From: Vampirovibrio chlorellavorus | Lineage (GTDB): Bacteria; Cyanobacteriota; Vampirovibrionia; Vampirovibrionales; Vampirovibrionaceae | Assembly: GCA_003149345.1 (NCBI GenBank) | Contig: QFWI01000031.1 | Span: 160,325 to 224,324, forward strand | Length of the DNA stretch: 64,000 bases | Direction: 5' to 3' | Part shown: positions 28,106 through 36,972 of the stretch, piece after piece | Position numbering within the stretch: the stretch's first letter is position 1 | Layout: each line of letters starts with the position of its first letter | Made by a program: the position numbers and the translations under genes | Notes under the pieces: generated by a model | Told to the model about the DNA's origin: nothing | The model's input: the letters and a program-made list of their open reading frames with translations, nothing else | Database searches by the model: none

Positions 28106-29989
28106 ATGTTCTGGAAGAAAAACACCCAGGCACTCCTCAAGCACCACCCCCACCACGAAGTCCTGCTCAAAAAGCTGAAGAACGTCACCGCACCCGAGGA
28201 TCTCACCCCCTATGAAACCGTGGAAGGGGATATTGGCGTTGTGTTCAATGGGTTACCCTTGCATTCCGCCAAAGGGGCCAAACTGGAAGCCCAGCAAGAG
28301 GTCAAAACCAACTGCCGTCCGGCGTTGGATCGCACACACCTTATTCTGGGGTTGGGATTGGGCTATTTGCTGGAGGAAACCTGCAAGCGTTCCCCCGGCC
28401 CCATTGTGGTCTATGAGCCCCACCTACCCCTGCTCAAGTTCGTGCTGGAGAACGTGGATCTGTCCGACTATTTTGGCCAGCGCCGGGTGCGTTTGGTGAG
28501 TGATATTCCCACCCTACTGGATATTGTGACGCCTTTGCTGGTGTGCATGGAGCCCATTGATTTCCTTTCCAGCGGGGCTTACGCCTTGCTATTACAAAAC
28601 CAGATGGGTGAACTCATGGGCAAGCTGGCCAACCTGATTGATGATCGCAAGCGGGACTACCGCACCGCCCGGTATTTCCATAACCAGTGGATCAAACAGT
28701 TTTTCGAGAACCTGCCCCATGTGGCCGATTGCTTTGATATGACCCACCTGCAAGGCAAGGGCAAAGGGAAACCCGCTCTGGTCATCAGCCGTGGCCCCTC
28801 TCTGGACGCGGCCCTGCCCGCCATCAAGCAAATGGAGAATCAGGTCGTGCTGGTGGCCGTGGGAGGCGCTTTACACCACCTCTACAAATACGGGATCACC
28901 CCGGATTTCGCCACTTTTCTGGATTCTCGAGGCATGAAGGAACAGTTGCACGGCTTGCCCGAAAGCTACCTGAAAAACATCACCTTTTTGCTGAGCAACT
29001 TTACCCAACCCGTTTGTTACGAGCAGGACGTGGTGGCCAAGGTGCGCTACACCCTGCTCAGCGATCGGCCCTTTGCCGACTGGCTCTCCAGACAAGAACC
29101 CCGTATTCAGAACTATCGCTTGCTGGATGGCTGCGGCACGGTCTCGCATATCGCCCTGCAAACGGCCATGCTCATGGATTGCGACCCGGTGGTGCTGATC
29201 GGGCAGGACTTGGCCTTCCCCAACGATCAGGTTTACGCCGGGGGCGAAAAGCTGGAGACCAACGGCAAAGGGGTTATGACCCTCAAAAAACGGGAAAACC
29301 TCTTTACGGGCCCCTCCCAAATGACCACCGTGGAGGGACAAAACGGGGAAACCCTGCAAACCCTGGCCTCCTTCAAGGGCTTTATCCGCTTCTTTGAAAA
29401 AACCGCCACGGCCAACCAGCAGAAAACCCGTCCCCAAAAGTTGTACAACGCATCGCTGGGCGGAGCCAAAATCAAGGGCTACGAGCTGCGGGCCATGGAC
29501 TCGTTTATCGGGGAGTGGCAAGACTTCCGTACCCCCGACTGGCTCACCTCCCAACTCGGCTTTCCACCAGGGTACCGGCGTAAAACCCTGGAAAAACTGC
29601 AAAACAAGCTGCGCAAGCTCAAGTCCGATTTGTACGAGTGTATCGCCATTCTGGATCAGCTGATTGTGGAAGGCGTGGATACACCCAATAACCCCACCTT
29701 GAACCGGTTTATCGCTGGGCATTACCTCATCAGCCACTTTTTGGTGCTGGACATGATTGACACCCGGCAGCGCTACAACCCGGCGGCGGAAACCCCGGAA
29801 GAAGTTCAGAAAAATCGGGACGGTATGCGGGAAGGCTACAAGCAAAACCGAAAATTGCTGCACGATGACATCCTGCCCTGGGTGATTCAGTCGGAAACCC
29901 GGGTGCTGGAAATGCTTCAGGCCGATACGGAGAAGGCCCAAGCCGCCACTTCCCAGCCGGGGTCCCTGGAGGCCTCCAACGCCTGCTAA
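28106..29989 (+). CDS. Motility accessory factor-like protein (DUF115/MptE-like, Maf family)
   Basis: The 627-residue cytoplasmic protein has the DUF115 core: SRGPSLDAALPAI for nucleotide-sugar binding (~residues 230-242), GITPDFATFLDSR, and further on LIGQDLAFPNDQVYAGG. Maf proteins transfer nonulosonic acids such as pseudaminic or legionaminic acid to flagellin, and some homologues act on other glycans. No flagellar or nonulosonate genes are in this window. AAAGGAC precedes the ATG. A helical C-terminus from about 480 to 610 follows the catalytic part. The family call is firm; the acceptor is not known. Confidence 0.82.
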   Translation: MFWKKNTQALLKHHPHHEVLLKKLKNVTAPEDLTPYETVEGDIGVVFNGLPLHSAKGAKLEAQQEVKTNCRPALDRTHLILGLGLGYLLEETCKRSPGPIVVYEPHLPLLKFVLENVDLSDYFGQRRVRLVSDIPTLLDIVTPLLVCMEPIDFLSSGAYALLLQNQMGELMGKLANLIDDRKRDYRTARYFHNQWIKQFFENLPHVADCFDMTHLQGKGKGKPALVISRGPSLDAALPAIKQMENQVVLVAVGGALHHLYKYGITPDFATFLDSRGMKEQLHGLPESYLKNITFLLSNFTQPVCYEQDVVAKVRYTLLSDRPFADWLSRQEPRIQNYRLLDGCGTVSHIALQTAMLMDCDPVVLIGQDLAFPNDQVYAGGEKLETNGKGVMTLKKRENLFTGPSQMTTVEGQNGETLQTLASFKGFIRFFEKTATANQQKTRPQKLYNASLGGAKIKGYELRAMDSFIGEWQDFRTPDWLTSQLGFPPGYRRKTLEKLQNKLRKLKSDLYECIAILDQLIVEGVDTPNNPTLNRFIAGHYLISHFLVLDMIDTRQRYNPAAETPEEVQKNRDGMREGYKQNRKLLHDDILPWVIQSETRVLEMLQADTEKAQAATSQPGSLEASNAC

Positions 29990-30177
29990 CCCAAAACTCA
30001 AGGCAAGGTGTCCCCGCTTCGTCCAGGAGCGACAGTATTATTACGCGCTGAAGTCCCGGTGCGTTGGAACATCCACCTCTTCTAGCCAGGCGGCCAGTTG
30101 AAAGGTGTTTCTTCAGGCGGCATAATCAAGACTGGTCACCCGCTGAAACGCCGGTGAAAGCCGTGAGGAGGGCCAAG

Positions 30178-30384
30178 ATGTTTCATATTTGCCCGGATTG
30201 CAACAACGACAAACTCAAGTTCAAAGTGCAGGAAAAACGCACCTACGACCCTGCAACGACCCGTGTGGTACTGGAAGAGGACATCCCCGTGGTGGAATAC
30301 CATTGTCCCCAGTGCGGCTGGACCATTCTGGTGGAAGATCCGCCAACACTGCCACAGGACGAATTGCTGCGCAACCCCACCTGA
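30178..30384 (+). CDS. Small zinc-ribbon protein (68 residues)
   Basis: Two Cys pairs, CPDC (residue 5) and CPQC (about residue 43), form a treble-clef or rubredoxin-like zinc knuckle, with VEYHCPQCGWTILVE around the second. GGAGG seven bases before ATG 30178 fixes this start, and the frame further upstream is unlikely to be translated. A similar-sized protein with CPVC...CMACGW is encoded at 36668-36847, so a small family may exist. Function unknown. Confidence 0.7.
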   Translation: MFHICPDCNNDKLKFKVQEKRTYDPATTRVVLEEDIPVVEYHCPQCGWTILVEDPPTLPQDELLRNPT

Positions 30385-30493
30385 AAGCGTGTATGGGGCC
30401 CTCTTTCTATAAAAATTCGCAAAAGTCAGGTAAGGCCCTGCCGTCCAAGTGGGTGGAGGCCCTTGCCTTTCAAATCGGAGCCTAAATCAGCGC

Positions 30494-30970
30494 TTAAACT
30501 TTGGGTTCGCAAGCCATGGCCGCATCGGCAGCCGCTTGCATTTCAGAAGGACTGAGTGAACGCACGACAGAGGCAATCGCCCAACGATGTCCAAACGGAT
30601 CAACCACCTTGCCGTATCGATCGCCCCAAAACATTTCCTGCACAGGCATTTCAATCGTGGCTCCGGCCAAGATCGCTTTTTCAAAAGCGTCATCGGCATT
30701 GGGTACATACAGATGGATTACAACCGGGGTATTACCCAGTGCGGTGGGAGAAAACACCCCATAATCACGGCATTCCTCGCCCAGCATAATCACGGAATCG
30801 CCAATGGTAAAAGCCGCGTAAATAATCTTGCCGTCAGGGCCAGTCAGCCGGTGGGTGACCACAGCCCCAAAGGCCCGCTTATAAAAATCCAACGCTGCCA
30901 CTGCGTCATAGACCACCAGGTGAGGCGTCACACTATGAAACCCGGATGGAATGGGCGATGTGGCGGTCAT
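30494..30970 (-). CDS. VOC-superfamily (PhnB/glyoxalase-like) protein
   Basis: The 158-residue protein has the two beta-alpha-beta-beta-beta modules of the vicinal oxygen chelate fold: TPHLVVYDAVAALDFYKRAFGA at the start and VIHLYVPNADDAFEKAILAGA in the second half, ending WGDRYGKVVDPFGHRWAIAS. This form resembles PhnB-like proteins, often of unknown substrate. The ATG has AGGGGAA seven bases upstream. Single gene on the minus strand. Confidence 0.82.
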   Translation of the reverse strand: MTATSPIPSGFHSVTPHLVVYDAVAALDFYKRAFGAVVTHRLTGPDGKIIYAAFTIGDSVIMLGEECRDYGVFSPTALGNTPVVIHLYVPNADDAFEKAILAGATIEMPVQEMFWGDRYGKVVDPFGHRWAIASVVRSLSPSEMQAAADAAMACEPKV

Positions 30971-31006
30971 TAACGGTTCCCCTATCCTAACGTTTTCATG
31001 AGCCGC

Positions 31007-31408
31007 CTAATCGTCTGATAAAGTTCCGCTGGATTCAAGCGAAGACTCGGCTTGTTCGCTCATAAACGAAACCACCCGAGACGCTGGCTTTTCAGCGCGA
31101 AGGGTCGGTTGAAGCCTTGCAGGCATAGGCCGGGACTGGGAGGGGTAATAGGCTTCGTACAATTGGCGGGCCGTGGAAAAAACTTCATCCAGGAAAGCCT
31201 GCCCGGTCTGCCGTTCGCCCTGAGCCTCGGTCAGCTGAATGGCCTGATCAGAAATGGCCATGGCCAACAAAAAAGCCATAAACTCCTCCGGCAAGTGCCG
31301 CCGATGATGATCCAGCAGGGCCAGCAAGTCCTGAGAGGCCTCTCGCACATGTTCGTTTTTTTCGTTTCGGGCCTGCCGTGACTTGGCCAGATCAACTACA
31401 CTATCCAT
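31007..31408 (-). CDS. Hypothetical helical protein (133 residues)
   Basis: The protein begins MDSVVDLAKSRQARNEKNEH and is predicted helical to about residue 85, with a low-complexity Ser/Pro-rich tail. I chose the ATG at 31408, preceded by GGGAA, over the one at 31462, whose purine-rich stretch is too close to the start codon. No family recognised. It lies between the VOC gene and the hemerythrin gene on the same strand and may be part of a loose operon with the latter. Confidence 0.5.
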   Translation of the reverse strand: MDSVVDLAKSRQARNEKNEHVREASQDLLALLDHHRRHLPEEFMAFLLAMAISDQAIQLTEAQGERQTGQAFLDEVFSTARQLYEAYYPSQSRPMPARLQPTLRAEKPASRVVSFMSEQAESSLESSGTLSDD

Positions 31409-31489
31409 TCCAGAATTCCCATTGACTGGATCGATCATAGCCCAAGTCCCCCAATCGGGCATCCCTTTTTCTACAGGCTCAACAAAAAA

Positions 31490-32386
31490 TCATGTCTTCC
31501 GCCCAGTAGCCTGACTCAAACCGCTCACTTTGGTGTAATGCGGATGCGGCCACACCCTGAAGTTCAGCAGATGGGCGTCGGTATGGGCCTGCAAGGCAAA
31601 ATAAAGCTGAGAATCCAGCGTCACGCATTGCCCAGGAGACAAAGGTATTTGTGCCTGCCGGGTTTCCAGGGTCACGGTACCGGACAACAGAAACAAACAT
31701 TGGTGGGGCCCCACCCAATGCAAGGCCTGCTTCATCCCGGCCTGCAAGCGGATATGCTGCACACTGGCATGTTCCCGCTCGTACAGGGTTTCATAACTCA
31801 GGGGTTTTTCCACCGCATCAAACACGGCGGTCTCTATTACCTGAAAGGCAGGCTCCGGGCGGAGTAAGCTTAAAGCGGCGCCTGGAGTCGCCTGCTCCGA
31901 TATTTCCTGATAGCGACGCAGTGCCAGCTGGTGTTCCTCCGGCAGCAGGCAAGCCTGGGCCAGCGGAAAAATCCCTCGCTCTTCCTCGACAATGTGCGCC
32001 TGCAAGCGGGTTTGAAACGCCTGAAAGTGACGCATCAAATCAGGGTGAGCGCTCCCCGAGGACACACTGTGGGTCAAGGCTCCCTCAAAGGCGGCCTGTA
32101 AGGTTAGCAAGTCATCATGCTCTACGGTCATCAGCATCATACTGCGATACTGACTCACCAGACTGAAAAGCGCCTCTTCCTCCAGCACAAAATGCCGATA
32201 CAAATCTGAAGCCCAGCCAGCATAAAACTCCGCCACGGAAAGCCAGTCGGCCTCCTTAGCCCTGAAAGCGGAAGAAGCAGAAACCGGGGAAGCCCCGCTC
32301 AGTGCCGCCAACCGTTCCTCCAGCCAGCGCAACCCGCTTTCGGTCTGGCGGTGTTCGGCGATTAAGAAGTCACAACAGTTTGCCAT
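31490..32386 (-). CDS. Hemerythrin-like domain fused to a cupin-like domain
   Basis: Residues 1-165 form a four-helix hemerythrin-type bundle with iron-ligand candidates in LIAEHRQTE, YRHFVLEEEALF, MTVEHDDLL and QAHIVEEERGIFP. Residues ~185-290 look like a cupin barrel (HWVGPHQCLFLLSGTVTLETRQAQIPLSPGQCVTL). Such diiron sites bind oxygen or nitric oxide, and the cupin could sense or process a small ligand. The combination suggests a redox or stress sensor or an oxygenase, but this is inference. The start has only a weak ribosome-binding site. Confidence 0.65.
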   Translation of the reverse strand: MANCCDFLIAEHRQTESGLRWLEERLAALSGASPVSASSAFRAKEADWLSVAEFYAGWASDLYRHFVLEEEALFSLVSQYRSMMLMTVEHDDLLTLQAAFEGALTHSVSSGSAHPDLMRHFQAFQTRLQAHIVEEERGIFPLAQACLLPEEHQLALRRYQEISEQATPGAALSLLRPEPAFQVIETAVFDAVEKPLSYETLYEREHASVQHIRLQAGMKQALHWVGPHQCLFLLSGTVTLETRQAQIPLSPGQCVTLDSQLYFALQAHTDAHLLNFRVWPHPHYTKVSGLSQATGRKT

Positions 32387-32504
32387 GGCCGCATCATACT
32401 GCCTTCATGCCTCATTAGCAATGAAAGACGCTTGGCGCAAGCCCTTTACAGGAAAGGCATTCAGAGGGCAGGAAAAATCATTTCACCCGGCGGCCCTCCC
32501 TGAC

Positions 32505-32957
32505 CTAAAAGGTAACGGTCTCGGGCTTTGCCCCGCTTTGTTCCCAGACCTGTCCCTGATCCAGTCGAACCCGAATCAGGGCCAGATTGGGATCGGCCTT
32601 GCCCTGTGGAAGCCAGCTGCGATAGTTCTCGCGCCAAAAGGCATCAACACGCTCTGGATCCTGGATTATTTCAGCCCGACCGCCCAGGGTTAAAAACTGG
32701 TTCTGCCGGTTCTGAAAAGCAACCATGACCTGCTGATTCTGTCGGATTTCATCCGTTTTCGATGTTTCCAGGCCCGTTAAAAACCACAGGTAACAGCTAA
32801 AACGCTCACTCTCCACGGGCTCGATCTCGGCCACCGCCATGGGCCGCCCGTGGAGTTGCCCGTTGCTGCCATGGGTGATGAGCATCCCTGTCTCAAACTG
32901 ACGCAGGCGCTCCACAAACTGCCGAGTCGCCTGTACCTGATACTCTGCGTAGGCCAT
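32505..32957 (-). CDS. Pyridoxamine 5'-phosphate oxidase-like FMN-binding protein (GS26-like)
   Basis: This 150-residue split-barrel flavoprotein shows GMLITHGSNGQLHGRPM near the start, CYLWFLTGLETSKTDEI and VMVAFQNRQNQFLTLGGRAEI, matching the general stress protein 26 family. AAGGAG nine bases before ATG 32957 fixes the start. Members reduce or bind small flavin-reactive compounds; the physiological role is often unclear. It sits beside the hemerythrin gene, in keeping with redox or stress functions. Confidence 0.8.
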   Translation of the reverse strand: MAYAEYQVQATRQFVERLRQFETGMLITHGSNGQLHGRPMAVAEIEPVESERFSCYLWFLTGLETSKTDEIRQNQQVMVAFQNRQNQFLTLGGRAEIIQDPERVDAFWRENYRSWLPQGKADPNLALIRVRLDQGQVWEQSGAKPETVTF

Positions 32958-33158
32958 GGTGCTGCTCCTTCTCTCGGTGAAAGATCTACCCGGTAGCAGC
33001 ATACTGAGCCTCCGGGCCCTTGACAATGGCTACACCGGGCAATCCACAAACGCCATCTGGAGGTCAACCGCCCACGTATTGGTGAGCCGGACTGGATGCG
33101 TTATCATGAAAATTGCTTAAATCCCGGTCGATTGAACTGAACCCGGTGGAATGAACCC

Positions 33159-33938
33159 TTGCCAAAACCACGTCTCAAACGGTCAATGCTTGCCCTGCTG
33201 CTGCTCACTGGACTGCTGGGCCTGAGTTTCTTTTGGCAACCAAGCTCAGCCCAGAGCGGCAGCCTGCCTCCCGCTTTTCCGGCCTCCGTTTCCGTCTCAT
33301 CGCCCCCCACAGCCCCTGCCGATTATTTTCACTTGCAGAAAAAAATCTATCGCTGGAGCGATCAAACCCGGCTGGTCCTGGTTCACATCAGCACCCCCAC
33401 CCACCTGTCGGGCTGGCAACCCTGGCACCCTCAACTCATCAAGGACGCCTTTGCCGAATGGCAGCGGGCCCTGCAAAACCGCATCATGTTTGTATTCATG
33501 CCCGATACCAGTCAGGCCGATATGGTGGTGAACTGGTGGCCCGTTTCCACCCCGGCCATTGAACGGGGAGCGGCGGGCATCAACATGATGTCCACCTGGG
33601 GCAAGTACATTGCCAAAAACGATCTATTCCTCTCCCTGAACGATCAGTACGGACAGCCGCACAGCCCGGGTATGCTATACGCCACCGCCCTGCACGAAAT
33701 TGGCCACTCGCTGGGCATTCAGGGCCACAGCGATCAGCCTACGGACATTATGTACTTCTCGGTCAATGAACGATCCCGCTTAAGCCCGAGAGACGTCAAT
33801 ACCATGCTCAAAATATACGCGGCCAAGCCGGATTTTACCAACCCGCCCGGCTTCCACCTGTCCCGATTCGCTGATTTTCAAAAAACCCAGCAAAAAAGCG
33901 GTTTCCGCATTCCCATCATGATTCCCATTCCCCTCTAA
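33159..33938 (+). CDS. Secreted matrixin-like zinc metalloprotease
   Basis: The 259-residue protein has a basic start and hydrophobic segment (SMLALLLLTGLLGLSFF) for export and a likely cleavage near SSAQS. A compact protease domain follows with the metzincin motif HEIGHSLGIQGHS (H179, E180, H183, H190) and a Met-turn in TDIMYF. The TTG at 33159 is preferred because it keeps the basic n-region; ATG 33186 would remove it. It probably digests protein outside the cell or in the periplasm. If the organism is predatory this is a candidate attack enzyme, but that is speculative. Confidence 0.8.
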   Translation: MPKPRLKRSMLALLLLTGLLGLSFFWQPSSAQSGSLPPAFPASVSVSSPPTAPADYFHLQKKIYRWSDQTRLVLVHISTPTHLSGWQPWHPQLIKDAFAEWQRALQNRIMFVFMPDTSQADMVVNWWPVSTPAIERGAAGINMMSTWGKYIAKNDLFLSLNDQYGQPHSPGMLYATALHEIGHSLGIQGHSDQPTDIMYFSVNERSRLSPRDVNTMLKIYAAKPDFTNPPGFHLSRFADFQKTQQKSGFRIPIMIPIPL

Positions 33939-33985
33939 CACCAGGCAAAACTGGCTACTCGGTTCCCCCCACGCAGGCCCCACCC

Positions 33986-35227
33986 ATGACGTCTAACCCT
34001 CACGCTGAAAACGCCCTGCAAGAGAAAAACTTCCTGCTGTTTTCCATCGGTTCCTTCATTTCCATGCTGGGCCGTCAGATGTTGACCGTGGCCGTTGGCT
34101 GGGAAGTGTATGAACGCACCCACTCCGCGTTTGCTTTGGGACTCATCGGGCTGGTTCAACTGCTGCCAGTGGTGCTGCTAACGCTGCCGGTGGGCCACTG
34201 GGTGGATAACCACGATCGCCGAAAAGTCCTGATTGGGGCCCAAATTTTAAACGCCTTGGCCACAGCGGGGCTGGTGGCCCTGTCTATTCTGCACGGCCCG
34301 GTACAGGGCATTTACGCTTGCCTGTTTCTGGCCGGAGTGGGGCGAGCCTTTCACAGCCCGGCCAATGCAGCGCTCCTGCCCCAGGTGGTCAGTACCCAAA
34401 ACCTGACCAACGCCATCAGCTGGAACAGTATTTTCTTTCAGGGGTCAGCCATCTTAGGCCCAGCCCTCAGCGGGTTACTGCTGGGCTGGCTACACAGCGC
34501 CACCCTGGTCTATACCCTGGATTGCCTCTTTAGCCTCATATTCTGGGCGGTACTCACCGGCATCTCGGTACGGCCCGTGGTACGGCCCAGACAAGGGCTC
34601 ACCTTGAGTTCCATGCTTTCCGGCCTGCAATTTGTGGCCAGAACCCGCCTGATTCTGGCGGCTATTACCCTCGATTTGTTCGCCGTGCTGTTTGGCGGCG
34701 CCGTGGCCCTGCTACCCATATACGCCAAGGATATTTTGCGGGTGGGGCCTGATGGGCTGGGCTTGCTGCAAATGGCCCCCTCGCTAGGGGCCCTGGCCAC
34801 GGGCTTCATTCTGGCCAGAAACAGTCAGTTTCGACAGGCCGGACGCTGGCTGCTGTGGTCGGTGGCCGGGTTTGGCGTGGCGACCATTCTCTTCGGATTG
34901 TCCACAAACTTTTGGCTATCCTTTGCCATGCTGGTGCTTACCGGGGCCTGTGACAATGTCAGCGTGGTCATTCGGCAAGGGTTGGTGATGTTACGCACCC
35001 CGGATGAGATGCGGGGCCGGGTTTCCGCCATTAACTTCGTGTTTATCGGCACCTCTAACGAGTTGGGCGGCTTTGAATCGGGAACCGTGGCCCATTACTT
35101 CGGCCCGGTGGCCTCAGTGTTATTTGGGGGAATAGCCACCATCGTCACGGTGCTGGGAACGGCCCTGGTGTGGCCCGAACTCCGAAAGCTGGATAAACTC
35201 CACGACCCTTCGGAAACCTCAACCTGA
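33986..35227 (+). CDS. MFS transporter (EntS-like exporter)
   Basis: This 413-residue protein has twelve likely membrane helices. FLLFSIGSFISMLGRQMLTVAVGWEVYERT opens it, and the cytoplasmic loop motif GHWVDNHDRRKVL matches the MFS signature between helices 2 and 3. The pattern of the central and C-terminal halves (ALLPIYAKDIL, TPDEMRGRVSAINF) fits the MFS_3/EntS-like group that exports siderophores or drugs. The substrate cannot be inferred. It starts 47 bases after the protease gene with a weak ribosome-binding site. Confidence 0.83.
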   Translation: MTSNPHAENALQEKNFLLFSIGSFISMLGRQMLTVAVGWEVYERTHSAFALGLIGLVQLLPVVLLTLPVGHWVDNHDRRKVLIGAQILNALATAGLVALSILHGPVQGIYACLFLAGVGRAFHSPANAALLPQVVSTQNLTNAISWNSIFFQGSAILGPALSGLLLGWLHSATLVYTLDCLFSLIFWAVLTGISVRPVVRPRQGLTLSSMLSGLQFVARTRLILAAITLDLFAVLFGGAVALLPIYAKDILRVGPDGLGLLQMAPSLGALATGFILARNSQFRQAGRWLLWSVAGFGVATILFGLSTNFWLSFAMLVLTGACDNVSVVIRQGLVMLRTPDEMRGRVSAINFVFIGTSNELGGFESGTVAHYFGPVASVLFGGIATIVTVLGTALVWPELRKLDKLHDPSETST

Positions 35228-35374
35228 CGCAACGGCAGGGCACAACGGCTCTCGCAGGCTGAGTTATTCGGACTCCCTCGGTCAGCGTTCCCTGTTCCTC
35301 GGATGGCCAATAGTGAAAGCCCCAGAGAGTTGCTATGGTGAGTATGTCCATGCCCTGAACCCGAGGACACCACC

Positions 35375-35554
35375 ATGAGTGACAAACATTGTAAAGACGT
35401 GACCGAAGACCTGTTTCGGCAAAACGACTATCACCATCAACAAAAGAATCTTCAAAAAACCCTGCCGGAACTGGAGTCCTTATCCACCCAGCAATTGCGG
35501 GAAAAAAACCGCTTGCGCAAAATGCAAAAGCTGGCCCAAACCCTAGAGGATTAA
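35375..35554 (+). CDS. Small charged helical protein (59 residues)
   Basis: ATG 35375 is preceded by GAGGA at eight bases and opens a 59-codon frame: MSDKHCKDVTEDLFRQNDYH, then a Gln/Lys/Leu-rich helix ending QKLAQTLED. It is strongly charged and likely a coiled coil. No family recognised. The good ribosome-binding site, codon use and position after the MFS gene support a real gene. Confidence 0.55.
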   Translation: MSDKHCKDVTEDLFRQNDYHHQQKNLQKTLPELESLSTQQLREKNRLRKMQKLAQTLED

Positions 35555-35570
35555 TCGGACTGATTCAGCA

Positions 35571-35609
35571 GGATGATTAAGCGGGATGATTAAGCGGGAT
35601 AATGAAGCG
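35571..35609 (+). repeat. Three tandem 13-bp repeats
   Basis: GGATGATTAAGCG occurs twice exactly (35571-35596) and once with two changes (35597-35609), in the short convergent gap between the small helical protein and the universal stress protein. It could be a slippage product or a protein-binding array. Confidence 0.8.
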
Positions 35610-35641
35610 CTGGCAAGATTGAAGACGCTTTTGAAAGCGAG

Positions 35642-36616
35642 TTAACGCACGATCAGCAAATTATGCGAATCCCAATGCAGCAATTGGGAACTGACACTGC
35701 CCAGCAGCCAGGCCAATACCCCCTTCCGATTATGAGAGCCCACGGCGATCACATCAGGATCTTCCGCCTCAGCCACCGCCCCCAACTCGGAGGCGGGCGA
35801 GCCCAGCAAGCGCCGACAATCGGCCACCGCCACGCCCTGAGTTTCCAGAATATCCTGACACATTTCAAAGATCATGTTGGCGTTGCTCAGCAAGGCCTCA
35901 TCCAGCACCGACTGGTTCACAAAGGGGGCCAGCAGGGCGTTTTCCTGATAGACGGGACTTTGCACGGTAATCAGCGTCACCGGTGCTTCATCGGTCACAC
36001 TCAGGAATTGACCCAGCTTCCGGGCCAGGGTCAAGGAGGCTTCGGAGGCATCCACCCCCAACCATATTTTAAGCTGTGCTGGTGGAGCCGTAATTGCCTT
36101 TCGTAAAACCAGCACGGACGCCACTGTATGCGTGGCCAGATTCACGGCAAACGGGCTGACTTTAGACCCGTTTCCTGAAGCGGATGCCTGCGCCAGAATC
36201 AGGAGATCCTGCCCTGTTTCTTTCAATTGGGTCAGCAGGCTTTTGGAACCCTCCCGATCGGTGGCCGATTCCAGCTCCTCGATCAAGGTAAAGCCCCCCC
36301 TTGTCAACGCAGTCCGAACGGCCTGATTGGCCTCACTCAAGGCAAGTTCTCGCTGGGCCAGCCGATTGCCTACCGCTTGCGCTTCATCGGCAAAATCGGT
36401 ATGCACACTGACCCAATCGTACTCGGCGTGAACCAGGGTCAAAACCACGGATTGGGGATCGAGCAAGTAACCCAGGCTGTGGATTAAGGGTAAAACAGAA
36501 CCGGGATCCTCCCCGTACTCAATGACCAAGGCCACACGGGTCGCCCGCAAGGACGAAGAATCGGGTGATGCCTGCTGTTCCACAGCGGGCGCTCGATTGG
36601 GCTGTATGGGACTCAC
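35642..36616 (-). CDS. Tandem universal stress protein (two UspA domains)
   Basis: This 324-residue protein has two UspA-like halves. The second half carries the ATP-binding signature GSHNRKGVLAWLLGSVSSQLLH. The first half (from about residue 28) lacks a clear G-X2-G-X9-G motif and may be structural. The GTG start is preceded by GGAGG at six bases. Usp proteins help cells survive starvation and oxygen limitation by largely unknown means. A second, single-domain Usp is encoded at 42545. Confidence 0.8.
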   Translation of the reverse strand: MSPIQPNRAPAVEQQASPDSSSLRATRVALVIEYGEDPGSVLPLIHSLGYLLDPQSVVLTLVHAEYDWVSVHTDFADEAQAVGNRLAQRELALSEANQAVRTALTRGGFTLIEELESATDREGSKSLLTQLKETGQDLLILAQASASGNGSKVSPFAVNLATHTVASVLVLRKAITAPPAQLKIWLGVDASEASLTLARKLGQFLSVTDEAPVTLITVQSPVYQENALLAPFVNQSVLDEALLSNANMIFEMCQDILETQGVAVADCRRLLGSPASELGAVAEAEDPDVIAVGSHNRKGVLAWLLGSVSSQLLHWDSHNLLIVR

Positions 36617-36667
36617 AAAAAACCTCCCCCGTTCCTGGCAGTTTCCGCGACTATAAGGTTCAGATGA

Positions 36668-36847
36668 TCAGGAAGTCGCCGGAACAGGACTGGAAGCAAT
36701 CCAGCCACACGCCATACATTCCTGCTCAATCACCGTTTCCGTCTCAATGGTGGTGGCTACGCCAGCCTTTAGCTCGCGGAAATAGACCGTGCTTGTCTTG
36801 ACCATTTTCTGCTGACAAACTGGGCAAATACTCAATACTTCGCTCAT
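36668..36847 (-). CDS. Small zinc-ribbon protein (59 residues)
   Basis: The protein has CPVC near the start and CMACGW near the end, a likely zinc-binding pair like that of the 68-residue protein at 30178. An in-frame ATG three codons upstream is possible, but GGAATGG precedes 36847 at good distance. The middle (VATTIETETVIEQE) is Thr/Glu-rich beta-type sequence. It lies just downstream of the adenosyltransferase gene's divergent promoter region. Function unknown. Confidence 0.6.
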   Translation of the reverse strand: MSEVLSICPVCQQKMVKTSTVYFRELKAGVATTIETETVIEQECMACGWIASSPVPATS

Positions 36848-36972
36848 AGATACCATTCCCGTTGCTAATATACTACTTTACAAGCTTTTACCCGGATTAA
36901 ATCAGCCGCTTGGGCAGTTTTCACCGCCAGGCAGACCTACCCATTTTCACGATAATCTGTTTGAATAGAAGC

